64,000 bases of DNA from positions 9,362,001-9,426,000 of the forward strand of contig CM030932.1 in the NCBI GenBank assembly GCA_018136815.1. Direction: 5' to 3'. Positions 9,481 to 20,200 of the stretch are shown one piece after another. How positions within the stretch are numbered: position 1 is the stretch's first letter; the number at the start of each line of letters is the position of its first letter. The notes beneath the pieces were generated by a model. It made no database searches and had not been told where the DNA came from. It saw nothing but the letters and a program-made list of their open reading frames with translations. The DNA is from Isochrysis galbana. Its lineage: Eukaryota > Haptophyta > Isochrysidales > Isochrysidaceae. A program made the position numbers and the translations under genes.

Positions 9481-10222
9481 TCGTCAATGCTGCGCTTTGC
9501 AATGCCAATCCACTGCTCGTATCATACTCCAATTGCGATGCCCATCCTGGCTGTGGATCATCACGGAAAGCCTCCCATGCAGAATAGTTTTCCCAAAACG
9601 ATGAGGCACTCACTGAGTACACTCCGTTTCCATACGTCTGCCCGCTTAGGGTGGTTGAATTCGAGGTCAGCGGGGCTGGAGGGTATTTTTCAGTGTCTGC
9701 CCACTGCAGATTGGTGTATGACCTCAGTGTTTCGAACACCCCATTACTACGCAAGCCTTGGACTTCGAAGTCCACAGGGACCTCCTCGCCGAATGATGGC
9801 GATACCGTTAGCCCAAAGAGGAGCGTGTTCGTAGGAAACTTTATCGAGATGTGCTCCGAGCCGACCACTGGGTCGCTTCTCCACGCTGACGATGTGTCCG
9901 CATCGAATGCCATCCAAGGGTCGGCTCCACTTGAGGCGCTGACCTCGTGCGTGCCTTGGAAGAAGTCGCTGCGCGTCATGGTAGTGAAGTTGGCCCTGAG
10001 CGGCTGGACGGGGAGCGTGAACGTGCTGGGCCCGTAGAATCGTAACCACGAAAACAGGGGGTCTGTTTCGTTTGTCTGCTCGATCACTAGGCGCCATTGC
10101 TCTGCTTGCTGTGGAATCCCTAGCGATATGATCTCCTCGACGTCTGGACTGACGAGATTGGTAGCGGCTGACGTTCTCGAAGTCCAATTCGTGCTAGCCT
10201 GGTTTTTGTGAAGGACGCTCAC
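9404..10222 (-). CDS. F5/8 type C (discoidin-like) protein, truncated
   Basis: The frame (GTG at 10222, still open upstream to about 10310) encodes one good discoidin-like segment: SASSGADPWMAFDADTSSAW, then a strand-rich stretch with PVDFEVQG. A second unit begins (SVSASSFWENYSAWEAF, GWASQLEYDTSSG) but stops after about 50 residues. Alternating AFD and WxS motifs are typical of galactose-binding F5/8C domains on virion fibres and secreted proteins. Its 3' end overlaps the capsid ORF by 77 nt in a different frame, so either two viral genes collided through deletion or a frameshift separates parts of one protein. A role in attachment is inference from the domain only. Confidence 0.6.
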   Translation of the reverse strand: MSVLHKNQASTNWTSRTSAATNLVSPDVEEIISLGIPQQAEQWRLVIEQTNETDPLFSWLRFYGPSTFTLPVQPLRANFTTMTRSDFFQGTHEVSASSGADPWMAFDADTSSAWRSDPVVGSEHISIKFPTNTLLFGLTVSPSFGEEVPVDFEVQGLRSNGVFETLRSYTNLQWADTEKYPPAPLTSNSTTLSGQTYGNGVYSVSASSFWENYSAWEAFRDDPQPGWASQLEYDTSSGLALQSAALTIDSDGNSFRGSCIRDAGHARGTTTS

Positions 10223-10489
10223 CGTTTTGAGATACCTAGACGAGAGTTGTGCTGGCGTAGGCGACGATTGAGATCTGTCGTGCTGCCTACATATGAAAGG
10301 CTCCCCACTACTGTGCCACCAACCGCCTCCAACCAGTACACGACCCTTTCGGACCCCATATCACACTAAGCTGGACTGGACAGGGAATATAGCCCTCATT
10401 TGTACCCCACGACCCCCCACTCAGCTTGTGGTGACCCACCCCTTCGTGACCGACCTGCCACCATTCGTGAACGGTCTGCCACCCCACCC

Positions 10490-10870
10490 CCGGCTGCGTG
10501 CGGCTGCGTGCGCCTGTGTCAGCCCACCTGCGACCACCTGCACCCACACGCGCGCATCTGCACACACACGCGCTGGCGCCTTCCTCGATCACCACACAGC
10601 TGCGCTGCGTCGAGCCAGCTGCGCTGCGTCGAGCCATGAAGCAACAAAGTAGCAGGACGGGGCGGGCGGGCGGATGCGTGCCGCTGTGACAGGACACATG
10701 CGACCACCTGCAGGCACACGCACGCATCTGCACACACACACACACACACACGCTCGCACCTTCCTCGAGACCCACACAGCTGCGATGAGTACACCTAACT
10801 GCGCTGCGTCGCTGGAAGGATGCATGAAACTAAAAGTAGCTCGACGGGGCGGGCGGGCGGTAAGGACGCT
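10490..10870. repeat. two-copy tandem duplication of about 185 bp
   Basis: The block 10500-10672 (CACCTGCG, CACACGCGC, CACACAGCTGCGCTGCGTCG, GGGGCGGGCGGGCGG) is repeated imperfectly at 10680-10860, with a CA-repeat expansion in the second copy (about 10731-10751). The open frames crossing it are repeat artefacts. Confidence 0.75.
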
Positions 10871-10890
10871 GCAGCACCCTACTCCCACCA

Positions 10891-11213
10891 AAGGGGATGC
10901 TGTTTGGGCTCCACTCTTAGGATCCGAGTCGCTACGCGCCTCGAATCGTCGGGCCTGCGGCCCTCCCCATGGGGATGCTCAACCCCTCTGTAGGTCATAA
11001 AGGGGATGCTGTTTGGGCTCCACTCTTAGGATCCGAGTCGCTACGCGCCTCGAATCGTCGGGCCTGCGGCCCTCCCATGGGATGCTCAACCCCTCTGTAG
11101 GTCATAAAGGGGATGCTGTTTGGGCTCCACTCTTAGGATCCGAGTCGCTACGCGCCTCGAATCGTCGGGCCTGCGGCCCTCCCATGGGATGCTCAACTCC
11201 CTCCACAGCCCAT
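10891..11213. repeat. tandem repeat, three units of about 108 bp
   Basis: Units start with AAGGGGATGCTGTTTGGGCT at 10891, 11000 and 11107, giving periods of 109 and 107 bp. Copy 1 has CCCCATGGGG where copies 2 and 3 have CCCATGGG. Each unit contains GGATCCGAGTCGCTACGCGC. Near-identity points to recent amplification. Confidence 0.9.
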
Positions 11214-11742
11214 TTTTCTGCCCCAGTGAGTTAGTGTGGATTTCAGCCCGGGTTCCCTATTCATCGGAGGGGGGAGGCTCCCCCTATAGCAACATGGACA
11301 TGTTTGACACTACGCCAAGATGTACAGTTTGCGAACAAGAGGCAATAAGGGAGATGAGAGAAGAGCTATAGAGGAATTCAACGGGAGACCTGGTGCGTGT
11401 AAACTAAATTGCAGTAGTACGCTGCGCCGTGGCCGGTTTGACCGCATTCTGCAGCATCTTGGCTGGGAGGCCAAGGCGACAAAGGCTCGGATGGAGCTCA
11501 TTTCGGACGAGATGCTCGGTGACGACCGAGAGGTCCGCGATCCAAGATCCACCAGCTAGCTCGAGCGACATGTCAGTACACCTGTGCGGCAAGGACGATG
11601 TGTGAAATGGCGACGTTCTATTGAAGTGGAATGGAACAACGGATGATGGTTACGAAACATGAATCGATACGGGGGTGAGGGTTGCGAGCACGTGGCGCGT
11701 GACGCGTGAAACGGAGTAAGGTCGATGAAGCTGGAAGATGTC

Positions 11743-14700
11743 CTAATTTACAGCAATGGAAGATCCCATATGGGAGGTAATCCTGAGGCGACTCGCGTAA
11801 AATTTTTGGGCTGCCAACAAGGACTTGGTAATCCTTGGGCTTGACCCCCAATCTGAGATCTTTGTCCACACATGAACGCACCTGGCGAGCTCGAGTAGTA
11901 AGAGGATGGAGTCCTCGATTGCAGCAAGTTCGAGCTTACCCGCTTTCGAACCAAGGAGGAGGTCGTGGGCGCGCGCTTGTAGCAAGGAGACAAGCCGCAC
12001 GGGCAGAGCAAGATTGAGCGTCGGCTCAAGCAATTGACTAGCTGCGTTCGGATGTAGTACGGCTATTCGGGAAAAGAGACGCAAGACGGCGTAGCTCATA
12101 TGCTCCTGTGGATCTACGTGGCCATCGATATGAGAAGTATTGTTGCCCCCAAGCTCCATCGCGACGCAACCCTCGGGTGGCTCACCCACGCGGCCCACTT
12201 CATCCTTTATCTCCGCCCAACTTGCCCCACGGCACCATGCACATTCTGAGCGCAAGGTCAAGCCATACAATGTCTCCGACCGCGGGATGTCGGGGGGCAG
12301 CACTGCGCCACCCGCATGTCCTGCATGTGGCTGCGTGCTGCACCATTGGTGCGACCCTAGCCCATGCGCGAATCGCCGCCGGCTTTGCTGCGCGGCGGAC
12401 AACAGCGCCGCAAGACGTGCGATGCAAGTGGCTCGCGTGCTCCTGGCGTCACGAGGTGGCTGAACCAATGTGAGGAAGGCCTCATGTGATCGGAGCACGG
12501 ACTGCAAGAGATAAATGGTGGCAAGTTGAACTAACAGCGGCGTCGGGTCGCTGATGAGAGAAAGAAAAACGGAGGAGGCACAGTTACCCCTCATTGGCAC
12601 GCCATTGCCTTGGCATGGATCAAGGAGATCGGGGCTACCGCTGAAATGACCGCTGATTGGGCCGCAGATCCACCTTCGAAACGTCGGTAGTAAGGGCCTC
12701 AATGCCGCCTCGGGCTCTGCCCATAACAGCAACGAGAGCGCGCGAACTGCGTGCAAGAGCACTATTGCACTATGAGGCGATCGATCAGCCTGAGCAGTTG
12801 TGGATTCACGGGTGGTGGCAGACGCGCCACCACCTCGGTTGCGCTCCGCGCCACGCTTGAGTGATGTGTAATGCGCTTGCCATTGCACTTCCTCCTCCAC
12901 AATGCTTATGAGCGTCGAAATTGTCTGTGGCCCATTCGCATTCGCACTCCTCCTGGGGAGTGCCTCGACGGGCGCATGGGCGTGATGCGAAACGCTATCG
13001 CAAGGTAAGCCCGCACACCCCGTCTGAGAGTCAACTCGACATGCATTTTGTCCGCAATGCGTATCACCCAGTTTCGGAATTTCTAGCGCTGCTTCGCGGC
13101 TGTGATCGGATCCGGCCACCCTCCTAGCCGTGCCACATGGTACCTCGAGATGTCCGTCGCATTGAGACAAACGTGAGCAGCCAGCTGTGCCCGCGCCAAC
13201 TTGACCAAGTGCTACCACTTGTAGCGCAGCCGCCCTGCAATCGTGACTGATTCCGAAAAGCACGGCCACGACGTCTGCAGCAGCCGCAAGTACCGTGTAC
13301 GCCAAGCAATTGGCTTTGTGCGAGCCACATGCTCTGTGCGCGGAGACACACTTAGCTGGGAGCACACTTTGGCCCGTTGCTGTCATAGCATTCGACGTTG
13401 GCCGGGGCATGAGGGGCTTGCGACGCAGAAGAGCTTGCTCAAGGAAGGGTTGGAGAGCGTGTAGAAGCATCGGGGCGTGTTCGTCACCTATGGTCAACTG
13501 CGCGACTACCTCAAAAAGGTGCGCTGATGGCGAGAAAGCCCTACGTTGACTGGTCGCGGTAAGGTGTGACAAGGACGTATCTGCCGCGTCGGCTGCACTG
13601 CAAAGTAGTAGCAAACGCTGCAGTGGCCCTCGTGGTTGCATTAGAATTGGCAGTAGAAGTGGCGGCCGACTGGCGCGCGCACATCGAAGAGCCTCGGAAT
13701 GCGACATCAACGGTGTCACAGGCGGATAGATGGGGACGCCCAGATCGTCTTCTGATTCATTAGGACGGAAGCGTTTGCGCCGATGTTGAGGCGACGCCAT
13801 CAAACACCCTCCGGTCGCCGTAGAGTTGTGGATTGACACTTGATCGCCCTCCCCTTGGAAAATGTCGGTTGCTTCCACTTGTCCTGGCAGCCCATCGATT
13901 TCTCTATTGCCTTGGGGTAGAAGCGCACCTCGATCACAGCGCTGCGACGGGGGTGGCGTCTCCTGCCGTCGTTTCAGAGGCAAAGGTGGGGTCCTGCAAC
14001 CGATGGTCCCATCACTCCCGTCATTTGCAATGCACAATGCGCAACCCAACTGACGTGGAATGGTGTGGACGGCATGATTGCCCGGAGCAAGCTCTACAGT
14101 ATTTTCGCCTGCGCCCAGCGCCTCGCTGACGAGGTGTGCTTGCGCGCACGTGGATTCGGCATTACGTGCGTCCTTTGTGGATGAGCGCCAAGCGGGTCGA
14201 GTGAGCAAAGCCGGCGGGGGTAGTTCGGCCATAGTCGAACCTCTGGAGAGGCGCGCTGGCCGGCCTACGCTTGAAGCCAGTGCCGGAGTTTTGGGAGCCA
14301 CCTTTCCGCCTCCACATAGAGGAGGTGAGTCTTGCGCAAAAGGTGCACAACCGGCTCGAAAGCCTGTGTCGTTCAGATGGGGTGATTGCAGCTGCTGCAA
14401 TCCGAGGAGAGGCTGAACTCGGGGAATGTGGGCGCCTGCTGCAGAGCCGATACGCGGAGTCCCTGGTCTAGATATTTGCTGCAGCTGGCTGGCATGAGCC
14501 TCGTCCGGCGCCGGCGAGGAGAGCAGGTCGGCTGAATCCGTAGCAGCAACTGTCGCAAAGGAGCCGCGAGGACCGATGTCGGCTGTGGCGCCTGCTGGGC
14601 TTATAGATGACGTGCCCGCGAGCGCCGCTGCTCGATTTGCATTCGGCCGTGGTGTTTGACCTCCTACACATGGTGCGCGTTGTGCATGGCCGGCTCGAAG

Positions 14701-15577
14701 TGCAGCGCGTGTCTGTTCGAGCTCTCGCGAAACACGCTCCAGCTCTTGGTCTCTGAAGGAAAGGTCTGACTGCAGCTGGCGTACAGCCTCATCACCAGCT
14801 ACTCTCTTTGCAGCATGCACTGCTGCGAGCTCCGCCTGCACGAGCAGTGGGCTGAATTCATCTAACAAAGCACACATATTGCCGACAAGTTCCATACGTA
14901 CTGGGTGTACAGGCGGGGGCGGCGACGACGAGGGTCGGGATGCGTGGACGGGTGCGGGAGGTCGGGGTGAGTAGGAAGCCATGGAGGTGCCAGCACACCT
15001 GCAATGACTCCTCACGTTGGCGTGATGCCGAAAGGACGTTCTGTGCTTGAGCAAGGCGCGCTCGCAAAACTTCCACCTCACCGACGTACCGTTGGAGATC
15101 AGATGCAAGGGCATCGTGTGTACTGGGGCCGTCCTTGGGCAGCCGTGAAGCGGAATCGAAAGCTGAGGCTGCAGAGCAACTTGCTGCACTGCCACCGGCA
15201 TGCAGCACTCTCATAGAAGGCATATTCTGCGTTGGAGTGTGGATACTCGATTGTGGCTGCAAAGCAGAACGAGCTGGTTCCACACCTGCTCTGTCCCCAG
15301 TGTGCGGGCGATTGGGGGCTGGCAACTCCCCGGGGGTGTCAGGTGCCGCATAGCTTGCGGATTGCTGAAGTGGTCCAGGAGCGAAGAAGGCATCAAACAT
15401 GCTTGCTCCTGGCAGGGGTGCTGGCTGTTGCTGCTGCTGAGGCGGCGGCCCAGAGTGTTGTAAGTGCTCCGGACGTCCTCCCGCCTCGTCGAGCATCGCG
15501 TTGAGCACATCGTCCGGCAGGCAGTAGTCGTCCCACTCGTCCACGGCAGCGACAGACGGTCCAGCGAGCGCCGCCAT
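11743..15577 (-). CDS. ATRIP-like checkpoint protein candidate, two exons
   Basis: Exon 1 (15577-14999) starts at ATG with an acidic motif (DEWDDYCLPDDVLNAMLDEA) and ends in a coiled coil (LQRYVGEVEVLRARLAQAQN). The donor CAG|GTGTGC begins at 14998 and the acceptor CTCGTGCAG ends at 14836, with matching phase 0. Exon 2 (14835-11743) resumes the coiled coil (QLQSDLSFRDQELERVSREL) and then carries a long low-complexity middle and a C-terminal half of helical, HEAT-like segments (LLVQLATIYLLQSVLRSHEA and others). ATRIP, the partner of the ATR kinase, has this plan: acidic RPA-binding N-terminus, coiled coil, helical C-terminus. The match is architectural, not by diagnostic motif, so another coiled-coil protein is possible. 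Length is about 1223 residues, long for the family because of the Ser/Pro/Gln-rich middle. The last 40 residues may contain another unresolved intron. Confidence 0.45.
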
Positions 15578-15889
15578 CAGCCACAGAAGTGCTCTCGAGT
15601 GTCGCACAGGGTGCGGAAGAAGCGCGCAGCACAGAGACGAGGAGGGGCCGTGACGTGGCGTGTAAAGGGATGGGCCCGATAGGCTCCAACACGGCTCGCG
15701 GCGCACGTGGCCGACTGCGTGCGAGGAGGCAGCGTCTCTGCTTTCCCCCCCGTGCGCCGGCGCGCCTCGCCAGGAAGACGAGAGGGGAGGGGGGCGGGGC
15801 GCGCGAGGCCGGCTTCTTCCTCCTTTATCAAGGATTCACATGAACTAGGTGTTAGACCCAGAGTTCTCCTAGTTTAATCCTATTACTGA

Positions 15890-16015
15890 GTGAGGGACCG
15901 TGCCTCATCGGCAACGGAGCCCCGGAGCCCCTCCCCCGCGATGGGGGTGTGCGAGGTTGGCGCATGGCTCGTCCGGTGTATGTGGCTAGGGATGCTAGCC
16001 AACAAGACCTCTTAC
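15890..16015 (+). repeat. dispersed repeat shared with 62365-62490
   Basis: The segment with GCAACGGAGCCCC, CCCCGCGATGGGGGTGTGCG and TGGCGCATGGCTCGTCCGGT, ending at GGGATGCTAGCC, is about 90 percent matched by 62365-62490 in the same orientation. Neither copy has coding content. A (CACTAT)n microsatellite follows at about 16072-16096. Confidence 0.75.
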
Positions 16016-16464
16016 AAGACTACAATTTATAATGTGGTACCCCCAACTAAGTTCACTCACTATCATACGACTATCACTATCACTATCACTATCACTAGTG
16101 TTGGGTGTGCCTCGTGCTTGTGCGTCTTACTTAGATGGATCAAGCAAGACAAGAACAATGATTCACTTTTACTTTTATTTTGATGCCATGTATGTATGGC
16201 TTTAGGCTTTGCTTTGGCTTTGTTGATCTTGCGCCGCAGGCCGCAGGCGCGCGAAGCAAAATGACCGTTGGGGGCGTTAGCGTAAGCGCAATCGCTACGG
16301 CCACACTCGCTACGGCGGGAGAGATTAGCGCTCTGGGCCCCAAGTTTCATGAGTGCCTCCTCCTCCTTGCGTTGTTTTACCCAAAAGGGGTTTTCCCCCA
16401 GCGTGGACTCGAGGAGGGGGCGGGCTGGGGCGCAGGGTTGGCGCGTGCACTCAAGATTCAAGGG

Positions 16465-17115
16465 GGCCCCGATATAGCTATCGGGTATCGGGGGGTTCGC
16501 TTACGGCACCCCCAGGAGCTGCATCCCCCGAGAGCTATCGGGGGGGCTCTCGGGGGATTTTCGCGGTCCCTCGATAGCTATTGGGGGGGTGTTGGCGATC
16601 GGGAGAAAATTCCAGTGATGATGCATCAGTACTGACGTCAGCTTTTTACATCAGTGTCAGTTCACCTCAAGCTGACAACTGATGTCAGTTGTCAGTTGTC
16701 AGCAGCTTGGAGCGGGGAGAAAAACAAAACCCGCAGTCCTCTTTACTTTCTACAGCCAAAGAAAAAAACATGAATAACATGCCAACCTGGGGTTCGAACC
16801 CTAGCCCAGCGTCGCACACTGCACGCACAGGGCAACCTGAGCCGCTAGGGGCCCGTTAACAGATCTGAATTGGGCGTTATGTGGTATTTAGATGTGCAGC
16901 AAAGACACAGGCCACTGATGTCAGCTGATATCCCCCTCGCTCAGAGCCTTTGAGGTGATGTCAGCTGATGGACCTCATCAGCTGACATCAGCTACTGATG
17001 TCAGTGTTAGCTCGAAATTGGTGTCAGCTGACGGACTGATGCACCATCACTGGAAAATTCCCTCCCGATAGTTATCGGGGGCCCCCGATAGCACCCCCAA
17101 TAACTATCGGGGGGC
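16465..17115. repeat. palindromic GATAGCTATC repeat block hosting a MITE
   Basis: Both flanks of the MITE contain several versions of the palindrome CCCCGATAGCTATCGGGG (for example near 16473-16490, 16522-16540, 16571-16585, 17065-17085 and 17097-17113). The left and right flanks join cleanly when the MITE and one target duplication are removed. The block may itself be an older inverted-repeat element. Confidence 0.55.
16613..17052. mobile_element. hAT-type MITE, 440 bp, 8-bp TSD
   Basis: The left end CAGTGATGATGCATCAGT and the right end, read on the minus strand as CAGTGATGGTGCATCAGT, are terminal inverted repeats extending imperfectly for about 40 bp. The element is flanked by GAAAATTC on both sides (16605-16612 and 17053-17060), an exact 8-bp target duplication. 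CAGTG ends plus an 8-bp duplication are hAT hallmarks. There is no ORF. The inner sequence repeats TGATGTCAGCTGA motifs many times in both orientations and contains, at 16791-16803, a perfect pol III B-box (GGGTTCGAACCC), perhaps a captured tRNA-like segment. Confidence 0.85.
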
Positions 17116-17258
17116 GTTGTCTCCTGGAGGGTAACACATACATAGGACACACTGGCTGCCTCCCAAGGACTCTCTCTTAACTTCTCCATCAATCATCACA
17201 CATACAATCCCTCTCTCTAGATCAAAATGGTCCGTCTGTTCATCCCTCTCTCACTCTC

Positions 17259-20200
17259 TTAGAACAAGAGCCGAGGGGACTTCGCCTTGCTCGGCGGGTA
17301 GACAGAGACGAGCCCACTGTAGTCGATCGGCGCCGTCCTGCGATCCAGCGCGCGGCCACTGATCGGGTCGAGCCGCGCCATCTCGCGAACCGCGGTCGAG
17401 GGCAACTCCTCGAGGCTTCGTCGGCTGTCGAGGCCATCGGAGGCACACACGGCGTTGTTGTTGTCGCAGTCGCCGCCATCGCCGTTGAGCTGGTAGCACG
17501 CGCGGTCGCAGACACCATCGCCGATCCACGAGTTGTGGCAGAACCTGTTTGCCCAGCCAGCATCGCCCTCGCAATCGCCTGCGTCGAAACCGCACGCCGC
17601 GTTGTTGCACGCCTCTTGGCAGATGCCGTCACCATTGACATAGTCGCTGCACCCCGGGGCGCATGAGATTGTGGGGTCGTGGCACTCAGAGTTGGTGCAC
17701 GAAGAGCCAGCCTCCACGCACGTGCCGTACTCCTCGGAATACTCATAGCCCCAGTCGCACACGGAGCACGAGCCCCGCACGGCGCGCCAACCTATGTCGC
17801 ACTTGCACTGGTTGCTCCCTAGGCACTCGCCCGCCACACAGCCTTGGTCGCCGATGATACCGCCCCTGCAATCGGGATCGACGGTGAGGGAGTCGTGGAC
17901 GTAGCAGGCGAGAATTTTCTGAAAGTTGACGCCGTGCTGAGCGAGGGCGTTGCCATACTCCGGCGGGGCGCTGTTAAATCCAAAGTAGCTCTCTTCAGCC
18001 GAGCAGCCGCTCTTGCTCCAGGAACCCATGTAGTTGCCATGGCACGAGGGCTCGGCGTAATTGGTGTAGGACAAATCGAGCTCGCAGCCGGAGCCGTCAC
18101 CGCCTGTCCGGCCTGGGCCATAGACTTGAAGCTGCTCGGGAGCGCCACCGGCAACATCAGGAAAGCCAACAACAGTGCCCACTTGCTGGATGAGCACAGC
18201 TCCCGTGGAGTCGAGCATGTTCGAGTTGAGAACGATGACAGGCTTGCTGACGGCGTCCACGATGCTGGAGAGCCATGTTGTGCCGGCGGGCCCACCAATC
18301 TCATTGGCGATGGCGAGATTGATCATCCCGGGCCGTATCATGACGTTGGGGTCGTTCTCCAGCTTGATGAGCTCAGCCATGTCGGTCATTGCCATGTCAT
18401 ACAGCTTCGGCTTGTTCAAGTACTCCTGGTAGTGTGTAAACTCAAAAACAACGTTGTTGGACAGCTCAGAGAAGGCGGTATTCAGCCGTTCAACTAGCTT
18501 CTGCGCGATGCACTTGCAGAACCGGCTCTCGCCGCCGGTGAAGCATGACGGGCATTCACGCTCGAATGAGGGGCTCGCAGTGGGCAAGCTGGCGGGATCG
18601 GAGGTCTCGCCAAAGACGGCAAAGTTGAGTTGCAGGGTGCGCACATCATTGCCGCATAGGTCGCCGGGCTTCAGGCCGCACACAACGTCGTCAAGAGTTG
18701 TGCATGTCGCGAACGGCCATTCGCAGTTGCCAGGAATCGGGCACGCAGAACACCCGTACCCATCGCGGTAAGTGCCATCCGGGCATGGGCAAAACTCGAG
18801 CTCGTGGCAGTCGCTGAAGCATATCTCGACAGAGTTGACTGCACCGATGGCAGGGACAGCGAATTTGCGCGTTGGCTTGCGCTGGACGTGGCCGTAAGAT
18901 GCGACAACGGACGAGAACCACTGGCACCGCTGGCCATCGAACAGGCCGTTCTCCTCGTTTACGTATTCGCCGAGGTCGCTGTCAAAATACTCGACGAGGA
19001 TCTGCGTCTCACGGCCACGAAGGGCACGGATGGTACCGCGCCAAAAGCCAGGCTCTCCAGGCACAGAGCTCAGGGGGTAGCCGACGCGCTGGCCCGCCGG
19101 GCCGTCGCCAACGGATGCGCCCGTGAACCCCGTGATTATGTGAGGCTGCTGCAGCCCACTCTCCAATAGGTGCGCATCAAGCACCACCTCGACGTCCACA
19201 TACTCGAGCCCCGTGCCTGAGGGGTACGTGGATGAACAGCCAGTGTATGAGTGGATTGGCAGTGCCATCTGCGAGATGGCCGAAGTGCCCGCAGAGCCAG
19301 CGGGCTCAGCATTGAAGCCACGCGTGTGCATGACGATGGATGGGTCGCGGCGAATGTTGTAGCCGTCATCGCCAGGTCCGGGAATGTTTCTGAGAATCAT
19401 ATCGAACCAGAGAAGCTCGATGAATTCGCCGGGAATGTTGTTGTTGGCCGTGTCGCATTCCGGCGCGATGTTGACAAGGGTTGTCGCAAAGTCGGTTACG
19501 CCCTCGTCCTCGCCGCAACCGAGGAATGGCCAGCAGCTCGGATCGCGCGCCTCACCGTAGCGGTATGAGTGCTCACCCCGTGTGATGAGGAAGGTGCCAG
19601 ACCATTTCTCTGTGCAGTCACGGCCGTCGCAAGCCTCGCTGCCGAGGGCAACAGCATCCGCAGTGCCGTAGGGCACCTTTGTAAGGCGCCACTGGCGGTA
19701 GGCCTCGAAGCCGACGCGTGAGAAGTGATCGCCCCAGTCGTTGAAGTCGCCGATGACATAGACGAAATGGCCGTGGTCGATGCTGTAGTCAGCCAGCTGG
19801 AAAGTAACCTCCACGTCTGCGCACTCAGAGACCAATTCGTCAGTCTCATCGTCAATGCGACAGTGGACCTCTCCAGCACAGTTCGGCATGGGAGCACACG
19901 AGACGCACTCGTTGTTCACCGGCTTAATCATGTAACCGTCCTTGATGCACTCCGTGCACTCGCCCGCGCCATTGATCGCGCCCTCGTAGCAGTTGGGCAC
20001 TGCCGGGAACGAAGGCGGAGATGGAGGGGGCGGCGAGGGCGGGGGCGGGGGCGGCGAGGCGGGGAAGCCGACGCCATCGGGGCCAACATCGACGACAGGC
20101 AGGTCGGAGAACAACCCCATCCTTGACATATAGGCGTCTGTGATTGGGGCGCCGACGGTGAAGATCATCTCACCAAATTTGGCATTCTTGAGGTAGACGC

